Assembly: GCF_038051945.1 (NCBI RefSeq)
Contig: NZ_CP150302.1
Location: 4,154,001-4,218,000 of the forward strand
From: Paenibacillus sp. FSL H3-0469
Lineage (GTDB): Bacteria; Bacillota; Bacilli; Paenibacillales; Paenibacillaceae
Reading direction: 5' to 3'
Length of the DNA: 64,000 nucleotides
Below are positions 57,538-64,000 of this stretch, one piece after another. Positions within the stretch are counted from its first letter, which is position 1; every line of letters starts with the position of its first letter. The position numbers were made by a program, and so were the translations under genes. Below the pieces are notes generated by a model, which searched no databases, was not told where the DNA came from, and was given only the letters and a program-made list of their open reading frames with translations.

Positions 57538-58455
57538 TTAAGACTGCATCCCGTCCTCAATCCGCTGCATGAATTCTTCCACCGCACTGTATCCGAGCTG
57601 CTTGAGATACCAGTTGTTCGCAGCCGCTTCAATCAGACCGGCTACATCACGGCCCGGCTGAAGCTGGACCTCGATATGCGGGATCTGCACCCCGAGATAT
57701 TCGGTGAACTGGGGCACCAGCTCCAGCTCATTGTTGAGTGAATTCTCCTGCCAGGGGGCAAGCTCAATATCGAGCACGATCCGTGTCTCATCCTGGAACG
57801 CCCGCCGCCCGTACTGCCGCACGACATTGATCAGGCCAATGCTGCGCAGCGCCAGGAATTCACGCGTGGTCTCATTATGGGTTCCAAGGAGCGTCGCCGG
57901 ACCCAGCTTCTTCAGCACCACAATATCATCCGCCACGAAGCGGTGGCCCCTGCGGATCAGCGTATGTGCCGTCTCGCTCTTGCCGATCCCCGACTTGCCA
58001 CGCAGCAGAATACCGATCCCCGACACGTTAACGCATACCCCGTGGATCGACAGCTCCGGCGCCAGCGTCTTCACCAGGAAGCTGTCCAGCTTGGCAATGA
58101 ATTCGGTGGTCACCTCCGGCGTCCGCAGCAGCGGAATGCCCTCCTGGTCGCAGAATAGCGTCAGATAAGGAATCTCCTGCTGGCCGCTGGTTACGATGAA
58201 GCACGGCGGATGATATTTGACGATGTTGCCGATATGCAGCATCCGCTCCTCTACACTCAGCGTTAACAGGTAGTTAATCTCTTTACGTCCAAGGACCTGC
58301 ACCCGCTCCATCGGAAAAAAATCAAAATAACCGACAAACTCCAGACCCGGTCTGTGCGTCCTTGGACGGGTGATGTTACGGTCCATCCGGCCCGCTCCCG
58401 CAAGCACCTCCAGATGGAATTTCTCTACAAGACTCTGCACGCTAATAGATTTCAT
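57538..58455 (-). CDS. hprK: HPr kinase/phosphorylase
   Basis: A 305-residue protein with the HprK N-domain (SISVQSLVEKFHLEVLAG, then NRPGLEFVGYFDFFP) and the C-terminal kinase. The P-loop is GKSGIGKSETAHTLIRRGHRFVADD (Walker A GxxGxGKS, about 155-163), followed by the HprK signature IGLINVVRQYGRRAF. It phosphorylates Ser46 of HPr with ATP and removes it again, driving carbon catabolite repression with CcpA. The ATG at 58455 follows GGGAGGGG at 7 nt. In many Firmicutes it sits with lgt; here it is followed only by the spore-protein gene. Confidence 0.95.
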   Translation of the reverse strand: MKSISVQSLVEKFHLEVLAGAGRMDRNITRPRTHRPGLEFVGYFDFFPMERVQVLGRKEINYLLTLSVEERMLHIGNIVKYHPPCFIVTSGQQEIPYLTLFCDQEGIPLLRTPEVTTEFIAKLDSFLVKTLAPELSIHGVCVNVSGIGILLRGKSGIGKSETAHTLIRRGHRFVADDIVVLKKLGPATLLGTHNETTREFLALRSIGLINVVRQYGRRAFQDETRIVLDIELAPWQENSLNNELELVPQFTEYLGVQIPHIEVQLQPGRDVAGLIEAAANNWYLKQLGYSAVEEFMQRIEDGMQS

Positions 58456-58603
58456 TTGCTCCCCTCCCAATCCAATATTTTCCGATAGATTTATCTAAAA
58501 ATCTTGTAATCTGCACACGCTAATTATATATTAAAAACAATATATAAGACCTAAGACCCACAAAAATCAATAAATACTATTAAAATCAAGAAGGTGTAAC
58601 ATA

Positions 58604-60265
58604 TTGGCTTTAGCCTCTTGGATCGACCTGATTATGTGCTTCCTTCTGTTCCTGCTGCTCATCTATATCGTGGCCACGGTCACGATTACCAAGCTGCACA
58701 AGGTCTATTTAGGGTTTCATTTCGCCATGCTGATCTGGCCCTACTGCCAGTTTGCCATCCGGACCGTTGATGATCCTCTCTATCAGCTCTTTTATGTGAA
58801 GCTTGCCTTCGTGGATGCTTCCCTGCTGGGCCTGGGCTGGATCTTCTTCACGATTCTGCTCGCCGGACAATCCCAGTTCCTTACTAAAAGAATGGTGTCC
58901 GCGCTGGTAATCCCTGCAGTACTGACATCCGTTGGAGTGGTGCTCAATCCTTATGGATGGTTCGTCCGTCCGGTGAACGGCGGATACGTGGAGCGGACCT
59001 ACGGACCTATTTTCTGGTTCAGCATGGCCTTCCTTGTCATTGATGCGCTCATATCCATGTATGTCATATACGTGGCTCTGACCTCTAACCAGGCCGCGCG
59101 GATCAAGAATCAGGTTATGTACATGCTCAAAGGCATTACGGCGCTGTGCGTCTTCCTTATGATCGACGTGCTTCTCAATGTCATTCTGGATGACTATTTA
59201 CCGGTAATTCCGGGCTTCACTTCACTGGGTATAGTGGTGTCGGCTACGTTCTTTGTGATTACAATCCACCAGGACAAAGTATTCGATATCGTAACTATCG
59301 CCCATCAGGATATTATCAATACCATGGAGTACGGAATTCTCGTGCTGGATGACCAGGAGCAGGTCGTGGAGATCAATCATGCCCTGCATCCCTATATCCC
59401 GCTTGTGACGGGTGCGGCGTTCAATATAAGCAGCTATCTGCCGGATGACCCTGCCTTGAAGATCGGGTCCTTCCTTGAGAAATACCATGAGTACCCGCTG
59501 GAGACGGCCGAGCTGGAAATTCTGCATCCCGTTATCCAAATGGTTGTCAGTATTCATGCAGCGCCGATCATAGTGAGCGGCAGCCGGGTCGGGCGGATTG
59601 TCACCTTCCAGAATGTTACCGAGATCCGGCGGCTCATCGATGAGACGAACCAGCAGAATGCCATCCTGAAGGAACGCAACGACTCGCTGGTGAAGGTACA
59701 GGAGGAGCTGTTCCAGACGAACGGCAAGCTGAGGAAGCTGGCGATCACGGACAGCCTGACCGGCTGCTACAACCGGCATTATCTGATGCAGCAATTGGAG
59801 CAGGAGGCGCTTCGGGTCAGCGGTACCCGGACACCTTCGACTATTATACTGATCGACATCGATTTTTTCAAAAAAATCAACGACCAGCACGGCCATCTCG
59901 CCGGAGATGTGGTCCTGTGCAGCACGGTGGAGCTGCTGCAGCGCAGCCTGCGGCCCTCCGATATCCTGGCCCGCTACGGCGGAGAGGAATTCATCATCTA
60001 TTTGCCGCATACGGATGGAGCCGAGGCGCGGCGTCTGGCCGAGCAGCTCAAATCCGGGGTTGAACACAACACCATCCATATCGATTATATCGATGGGCCC
60101 GTGTCCATCACCATCAGCATGGGGCTGCTCAGCATCGCCGAATTCAAGATCCCGCCTGCCATGGATGCGACCACCTACCTGAACGACCTGTTCAAGTCTG
60201 CCGATAAAGCCTTGTACGCCGCCAAGCATCAGGGCCGGAACCAGATTGTTGCGGCGGAGGTTTAA
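58604..60265 (+). CDS. Membrane diguanylate cyclase (7TM sensor-PAS-GGDEF)
   Basis: A 553-residue signalling protein. The N-terminal ~220 residues hold seven hydrophobic segments of the HisKA_7TM sensor type, then a PAS-like domain (~235-345, MEYGILVLDDQEQVVEINHAL), a short coiled coil, and a GGDEF domain at ~385-550. The active site reads ARYGGEEFIIYLP (GGEEF variant, active). RPSD five residues before it is a canonical product-inhibition I-site. It makes cyclic di-GMP from GTP. The start is TTG 58604 with AAGGTG 8 nt upstream. AT-rich DNA upstream separates it from hprK, which is divergent. Confidence 0.9.
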   Translation: MALASWIDLIMCFLLFLLLIYIVATVTITKLHKVYLGFHFAMLIWPYCQFAIRTVDDPLYQLFYVKLAFVDASLLGLGWIFFTILLAGQSQFLTKRMVSALVIPAVLTSVGVVLNPYGWFVRPVNGGYVERTYGPIFWFSMAFLVIDALISMYVIYVALTSNQAARIKNQVMYMLKGITALCVFLMIDVLLNVILDDYLPVIPGFTSLGIVVSATFFVITIHQDKVFDIVTIAHQDIINTMEYGILVLDDQEQVVEINHALHPYIPLVTGAAFNISSYLPDDPALKIGSFLEKYHEYPLETAELEILHPVIQMVVSIHAAPIIVSGSRVGRIVTFQNVTEIRRLIDETNQQNAILKERNDSLVKVQEELFQTNGKLRKLAITDSLTGCYNRHYLMQQLEQEALRVSGTRTPSTIILIDIDFFKKINDQHGHLAGDVVLCSTVELLQRSLRPSDILARYGGEEFIIYLPHTDGAEARRLAEQLKSGVEHNTIHIDYIDGPVSITISMGLLSIAEFKIPPAMDATTYLNDLFKSADKALYAAKHQGRNQIVAAEV

Positions 60266-60353
60266 TTATAATCAATCTTTCTCTATACATCTGTGTTTCT
60301 CCCCTAGGATAATGAATAGCAGTTGGAGCCATTCATAAAGGGGACGCTGCCAG

Positions 60354-61283
60354 ATGAACCATGATCATCTTATCCGTGAGATTAACCAATCCTACCCGTT
60401 ACGTATTGAGCAGATCAAGCTTCACCGGGAGATGATTGGCTCGGTTTATTTGGCAGAAGGCGGGAATAAGCGTTATGTGCTCAAAATATACCGCAGCTTC
60501 AAAACGGCCGATGCCATGCAGTCTCTTCGAATTCTTGACTACTTGCACGCTCATTCCTTTCCGGCTGTGACGGTGCTGAGAACTGTCAGACAAAAGAGTC
60601 ACATTCTTCTTGAAGCCCCGGAGGGCCGGCAAAACGCTGTGCTCTTCGACTATGTAGAGGGTGACAATCCTGATGGATTTGCCGAAGCGGAGCTTATCGG
60701 TTACCAGACAGCCGAGCTTCATAAGCTAATGCAGAATTACCCTGGAGAACAACTGATTAAGCGGACAAAAAATGAATATATTGATGATTATCTCTCTATT
60801 ATGAGCGAACTGGACTGTGATTCAAACTCCGTGGCTGCTCTTAACCAATATGGAAATGAATTGTGGGGCCGTATGTCAAAGCTTCCACAGGGCTTTTGTC
60901 ACGGCGACCTTCATACAGGCAATATGATTAGGAACCGCAATGGGCAATATATCTTTATGGATTTTGATGATGCCTCCGGCGACTATCCCGGCATGGACGT
61001 GGCATACATGTCTGACGCAACTCATTTCAATCGATATCAAGACTCAATGTATGATACTACCCAGCGTTTATTCGAACGCTTCTATACCGGGTATTGTAAG
61101 GTGCGAACCCTGAGTAACATTGAGATCTACGCGATTTTTGACTTCATTGCGGTAAGGCATTATCAGATTATCTCCCGCATTGTCCGCTGCCAGGGGCTAC
61201 AGTCTGTAACGAAAGAATTCTGCGATGAGCAGTATGGATGGCTTATGAGATGGCAGGAGATTTGTATGAGAAAACGGCACTAG
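60354..61283 (+). CDS. APH-like kinase (stress response kinase A type)
   Basis: A 309-residue phosphotransferase. The N-lobe has IGSVYLAEGGNKRYVLKIYR (Lys in VLKIYR), and a YVEGDNPDG hinge. The catalytic loop is GFCHGDLHTGNMIRNRNG and the metal site YIFMDFDDASGDYPGMDVAY, the D-x-D-D-x-x-x-G pattern of SrkA/RdoA and homoserine/choline kinase-like members. The substrate is not known. GGGGA stands before ATG. Terminator at 61277 overlaps the stop. It stands alone between the cyclase and S-layer-like genes. Confidence 0.83.
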   Translation: MNHDHLIREINQSYPLRIEQIKLHREMIGSVYLAEGGNKRYVLKIYRSFKTADAMQSLRILDYLHAHSFPAVTVLRTVRQKSHILLEAPEGRQNAVLFDYVEGDNPDGFAEAELIGYQTAELHKLMQNYPGEQLIKRTKNEYIDDYLSIMSELDCDSNSVAALNQYGNELWGRMSKLPQGFCHGDLHTGNMIRNRNGQYIFMDFDDASGDYPGMDVAYMSDATHFNRYQDSMYDTTQRLFERFYTGYCKVRTLSNIEIYAIFDFIAVRHYQIISRIVRCQGLQSVTKEFCDEQYGWLMRWQEICMRKRH

Positions 61284-61307
61284 CCCTAAGCGGCCAGTGC
61301 TTTTTTT
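61277..61307 (+). terminator. Terminator after the APH-like kinase gene
   Basis: Stem GCACT-GCC/GGC-AGTGC around CTAAGC, followed by TTTTTTT, overlapping the stop codon. Confidence 0.75.
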
Positions 61308-61401
61308 ATAATTTATTTTTTTATTTTTACTGGAACCTTTTTGACTACGCCGCCGTCTATGATCACAAATAAACTACAAACTACTCACGAGGTGACTGGA
61401 C

Positions 61402-62805
61402 ATGAAGAAGACATTCAAGATGATCACCCTATCCGCAGCAGCCGCTCTGGCGCTCAGCTTCACAGGGCAACAATTCGTCTCGGCTGCAGCCTTCAAGGAT
61501 ATCCATAACGTGCAGGATAAAGACAAGATTATCGCGCTTCAGAACAGCGGCCTGATTAAAGGCATCAGCGCGGACCTGTTCGGCCCGAACCTCAGCATCA
61601 CAGCAGCCCAGGGGGTGCAGATGATCGTCAGTGCGCTTGATCTGAATCTGGATACGATCCGGTTCGTGAAGGAGCCGCATGCTACCGACTATTTCAAGAA
61701 TGCCAACGACTCCGCCTGGTATGCACAGGCGCTGATTATTGCTGGTGTGCACGGCTTGGACCTGCCTGCGGATCTGAAGCCTGGTGAGAAGCTGACCCGC
61801 GAAGAGTTTACCTATCAGCTCATTGATGCGATGGAGAATACGAACCGTCTGCCGATGATTAAGCCGGTGGTGGTAGAGTACGCCGATCAGGATCAGGTGA
61901 AGGTGGAATACTCCGGTGCCCTGCAGCGTGCGCTGAATTACGGTGTCCTGAAGCTGGATAACAGCGGCAAGCTTAACCCGAAACAGGAGATCACCCGTGC
62001 GGAAGCGGCAGTAGCCATCAGCAATGCACTGTCTTATCTGAAGGCACATCCGGCACCGGTGGCTACGGACGAGGTGCTTACAGCAGCACAAGCCGTACAG
62101 GTGATAAAAGAGGTGGCCCGACCTGCAGCGGATCTGCAAATCAAGATTGATCCGGCGGCCGGCATGTCCCGCGAAGAATTCACCTATCTGCTGATCCATA
62201 CTCTACAGACCAGCGGGCAACTGCCGATGATTAACGTCATTCCGGTAGAGGTGAAGGACGGCGATCAGATCAATATCCTGAACTCGGGTGCCATCCAGGC
62301 CGCCATTGCCTTCGGCTTCGTGGAGCTGGATGCTGCAGGTAACTTCAATCCCAAAGCAGGGATTACCCGCCCTGAAGCTGCTTCTATTGCCGGGAATGCG
62401 GCGAACTATCTCAAGGCCCATCCGGCGCCTGATGCTGTAAATGAGTACATCACTGCCACCGAGGCCGTACAGTTCATCAAGGATGCTGCCGGACCTGAGG
62501 CGAATCTTCAGATCAAAATCGATCCGAATATGAGCGTGACCCGTGAATCGTTCACGTATCTGCTCATCAACACACTCCAGAGCAGCGGCCAACTGCCGAT
62601 GATCAAGCTGATCCCGGTGGAGATCAAGGATAATGACAAGATCAATATCCTGAACTCGGGAGCCATTCAGACCGCGCTTGCCCTCAAGATCGTGAAGCTG
62701 GATCAAGATGGAAGCTTCCATCCGCAGGACGGTGTCACCAGTGCTGACGCAGCGGCAATGGTCAGCCAGGTGAAGGCTATCCTGAGCGGAAAATCTGCGA
62801 AGTAA
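61402..62805 (+). CDS. Secreted protein of three S-layer-homology-like repeats
   Basis: A 467-residue exported protein. The signal peptide ends near QFVSAAAF. Three ~121-residue units follow, each with a first half (TREEFTYLLINTLQSSGQLPMI-K-x-x-P-V-E) and a second half (INILNSGAIQ-A-x-x-x-x-x-V-x-L-D-x-x-G-x-F-x-P-x-x-x-ITRPEAA). The second half resembles SLH motifs that bind pyruvylated wall polymer. Units 2 and 3 are very alike. Strong GAGGTGA lies before the ATG. There are no catalytic residues; a wall-attached structural or display protein is likely. Terminator at 62826. Confidence 0.8.
   Translation: MKKTFKMITLSAAAALALSFTGQQFVSAAAFKDIHNVQDKDKIIALQNSGLIKGISADLFGPNLSITAAQGVQMIVSALDLNLDTIRFVKEPHATDYFKNANDSAWYAQALIIAGVHGLDLPADLKPGEKLTREEFTYQLIDAMENTNRLPMIKPVVVEYADQDQVKVEYSGALQRALNYGVLKLDNSGKLNPKQEITRAEAAVAISNALSYLKAHPAPVATDEVLTAAQAVQVIKEVARPAADLQIKIDPAAGMSREEFTYLLIHTLQTSGQLPMINVIPVEVKDGDQINILNSGAIQAAIAFGFVELDAAGNFNPKAGITRPEAASIAGNAANYLKAHPAPDAVNEYITATEAVQFIKDAAGPEANLQIKIDPNMSVTRESFTYLLINTLQSSGQLPMIKLIPVEIKDNDKINILNSGAIQTALALKIVKLDQDGSFHPQDGVTSADAAAMVSQVKAILSGKSAK
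62050..62770 (+). repeat. Two near-identical ~360-bp internal repeats in the S-layer-like gene
   Basis: Units starting at about 62050 and 62410 share long DNA identity (for example AAGGC(A/C)CATCCGGC and ATCAATATCCTGAACTCGGG in both), consistent with recent in-frame duplication or gene conversion. They could recombine to change length. Confidence 0.7.
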
Positions 62806-62825
62806 GCAACCTTCCCTTCATCTTT

Positions 62826-62858
62826 GCCCCTTCTGCCGTAATGGCAGGAGGGGCTTTT
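62826..62858 (+). terminator. Terminator after the S-layer-like gene
   Basis: Stem GCCCCTTCTGCC/GGCAGGAGGGGC with a GTAAT loop, then TTTT; it can also serve the convergent GNAT gene. Confidence 0.85.
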
Positions 62859-62866
62859 GCTGTATT

Positions 62867-63376
62867 TTACAGCATCAGCACCATCAGATCCTCATCCAGG
62901 TACTCGCTGCCAAGCTTCATCGCCTTCGGCTCTGTGCCGTAGCGGACGAATCCCAGAGATTCGTAGAGTCTTTTGGCCGGAACGTTATTGGAGGTTACGG
63001 TCAGCGTCAGCAGCTCCAGTCCCGGCGCGGCCTTCGCCCGTGCTATTAGCTCAAGCATCAGCGCACGGCCCGTGCCATATTTACGGGCTCCTGGATCTAC
63101 ATATACTGCATAGACATGAGCTTTGTGCTGAATCTTGGGCCTGCTCTCCCGGAACAAGGTGGCCATTCCCGCCAGTCTCTGCTCCCCATCCAAGAAGGCA
63201 CCCAGGGTGAAATGCTCATCCGAGGAGTCCAGCTTAATCCGGGTAGTCTCGATAGACAACTTCGCTTCCACTTCATAGGAGCTTAGAAAAGCTTCCGGGT
63301 GCTGCTGCAGCGACTGCAAACGAAGCGCCCGGTAGACTTCGGCATCAGACGGGGTTAACGTTCTTATATGTATCAC
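62867..63376 (-). CDS. GNAT family N-acetyltransferase
   Basis: A 169-residue acetyltransferase: HIRTLTPSDAEVYRALRLQSLQQHPEAFLSSYE is the usual start of one GNAT branch (shown in part), and the acetyl-CoA loop is VYVDPGARKYGTGRALMLELIARA, followed by VTSNNVPAKRLYESLGFVRYG. GTG 63376 is taken as start because GGGGGCAAGAAGA precedes it and homologues begin Ile-x-Ile-Arg. A longer frame would start in the AT-rich promoter. The acceptor is unknown. Confidence 0.84.
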   Translation of the reverse strand: MIHIRTLTPSDAEVYRALRLQSLQQHPEAFLSSYEVEAKLSIETTRIKLDSSDEHFTLGAFLDGEQRLAGMATLFRESRPKIQHKAHVYAVYVDPGARKYGTGRALMLELIARAKAAPGLELLTLTVTSNNVPAKRLYESLGFVRYGTEPKAMKLGSEYLDEDLMVLML

Positions 63377-63419
63377 TCTTCTTGCCCCCTTACATTCCAA
63401 TTTTACGATTTGTAGTAAA

Positions 63420-63448
63420 TTGACAAATATCAAAAAGTCCGGTATATT
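63420..63448 (+). promoter_or_regulatory. Sigma-A promoter of the DUF1304 gene
   Basis: -35 TTGACA (63420-63425), 17-bp spacer, -10 TATATT (63443-63448), 80 bp before the ATG. Confidence 0.7.
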
Positions 63449-63528
63449 TAAGTTCGTAAAATTATATTTTGCACAATTTAAATGATAGGCTTAATTCGAC
63501 TCACATCACTTGAAAAGAGGGACTCTTT

Positions 63529-63897
63529 ATGATGACTGTAAGTTTAATTCTTGTTGCCTTAGTAGCACTAGAGCATGTGTACATACTAGTACTGGAGATG
63601 TTTCTATGGACCACCCCGAGAGCACAGAAGGCGTTCGGATTGACCCCTGCGTTCTCCCGGGAGACGAAGTCGCTTGCTGCCAACCAGGGCTTGTATAACG
63701 GCTTCCTGGCAGCCGGTCTAATCTGGGGCCTGCTGCATCCGAGCGCAGACTTCGGTTACCAGCTGCAGCTGTTCTTCCTGATCTGCGTGGCGGTTGCGGC
63801 CATCTACGGCGGACTCACCTCCAAGAGATCCATCCTGCTGATGCAGGGCCTACCAGCCTTCCTGGCGCTGGCGGCTACAATTATCGCACATCTGTAA
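63529..63897 (+). CDS. DUF1304 family membrane protein
   Basis: A 122-residue protein with four hydrophobic helices. EHVYILVLEMFLW near residue 15 and LAANQGLYNGFLAAGLIWG near 50 are the DUF1304 signatures (the conserved Glu-His and N-Q-G-x-Y-N). Related short proteins are found across bacteria without a known role. Strong promoter upstream and GAGGGAC before the ATG. It is monocistronic; the window ends shortly after with a minus-strand gene. Confidence 0.88.
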   Translation: MMTVSLILVALVALEHVYILVLEMFLWTTPRAQKAFGLTPAFSRETKSLAANQGLYNGFLAAGLIWGLLHPSADFGYQLQLFFLICVAVAAIYGGLTSKRSILLMQGLPAFLALAATIIAHL

Positions 63898-63935
63898 GAT
63901 TTGCGGGCTTATCCAGGCAGCTTCCACACTTACCC

Positions 63936-64000
63936 TCACAGCTTCTGCGCGAACTGATTCAACTGCTCAGACATCGCCCGGATCTCCTCAATGAAGCTGG
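63936..64000 (-). CDS. C-terminal end of a methyl-accepting chemotaxis-like protein (partial)
   Basis: Only the last ~21 residues are in the window: SFIEEIRAMSEQLNQFAQKL then TGA at 63936-63938. The pattern (IRAMSEQLNQ) resembles the coiled-coil tail of chemoreceptors (E-L-x-x-x-S-x-x-L-x-x-x-V-x-x-F). The rest lies beyond 64000. Confidence 0.5.
   Translation of the reverse strand, partial: SFIEEIRAMSEQLNQFAQKL

Noticed and set aside
59222..60229. A 335-codon minus-strand frame opposite the diguanylate cyclase
   Set aside because: The GGEEF domain and PAS are clear on the plus strand; the reverse is a shadow.
1..64000. CRISPR arrays, tRNA or rRNA genes, prophage structural genes, att sites
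   Set aside because: I looked for regularly spaced repeats, tRNA-like cloverleaf ends, rRNA cores and integrase or phage head/tail genes and saw none; the only mobile trace is the transposase remnant at 33180.

Overview
The window reads as a chromosomal segment of a spore-forming, GC-moderate Firmicute, most likely Paenibacillus. The supporting signs are strong GGAGG-type ribosome binding sites, an alpha/beta-type spore protein, a KinB-like sporulation kinase, HPr kinase, copper-amine-oxidase-type stalk domains, S-layer-like repeats, and a secreted GH5 cellulase with a polysaccharide deacetylase. About 68 genes or gene pieces are supported. I saw no rRNA, tRNA, CRISPR array or complete mobile element.

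Layout. 1-6150 (mostly minus): EcsC-like gene (cut by the window edge), a small helical protein, a permease, a DUF6033-like protein, a secreted FMN/FAD lipoprotein reductase, and a MerR regulator. The promoter in front of the reductase has the stretched 19-bp spacer and 21-bp palindrome typical of MerR activation. 6350-9740: UvrC-like nuclease, membrane-anchored alpha/beta hydrolase, DUF3021-LytTR pair. 10000-17950: a two-repeat stalk protein of unknown function, quinone/NAD(P)H oxidoreductases with a divergent MarR, a TetR-controlled DHA2 efflux pump, an NlpC/P60 hydrolase, PhnA. 18000-24100: GNAT, catalase-like haem protein, lipid kinase, APH, DinB, YiiX-like and CdsA-like proteins. 24100-29870: polyphosphate-polymerase-like (VTC) protein, DUF4956 membrane protein and a beta-helix lipoprotein, divergent from an OmpR-type two-component system. 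29980-33080: deacetylase and cellulase, separately secreted glycan-active enzymes. 33180-34813: an AT-rich foreign patch with a frameshifted IS1182-type transposase tail, a SUKH immunity gene and a start-less HNH toxin module. 34814-38400: nucleotidyltransferase-TetR and divergent SDR plus SMP-30-like protein. 38600-41420: TPR-like protein divergent from a cassette of three XRE regulators, followed by a collapsed second copy of that cassette. 41470-49800: fused poly-immunity protein, ArsR/SRPBCC, Lrp, serine hydrolase/MFS, sigma/anti-sigma pair and an IF-3 paralogue. 49860-64000: intergenic repeats, ABC exporter, TPR protein, sensor kinase, AIM24, a HAD-GNAT fusion, spore protein, HprK, diguanylate cyclase, APH, S-layer-like protein, GNAT, DUF1304 and the last residues of a chemotaxis receptor.

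The most unusual signals are these. (1) Two regulators (LytTR at 9300-9737 and TetR at 15544-16215) have good promoters, RBSs and open frames but carry ATC or ATA where the start codon should be, in a window that also encodes a divergent IF-3 paralogue. (2) The XRE cassette is duplicated, and the second copy of the first gene has lost exactly 120 bp, removing the HTH in frame. (3) An HNH toxin module without a start follows a nucleotidyltransferase stop codon in the same frame. (4) A MerR-controlled secreted flavoprotein reductase sits beside a permease. Function assignments come from motif recognition only; no database search was possible.
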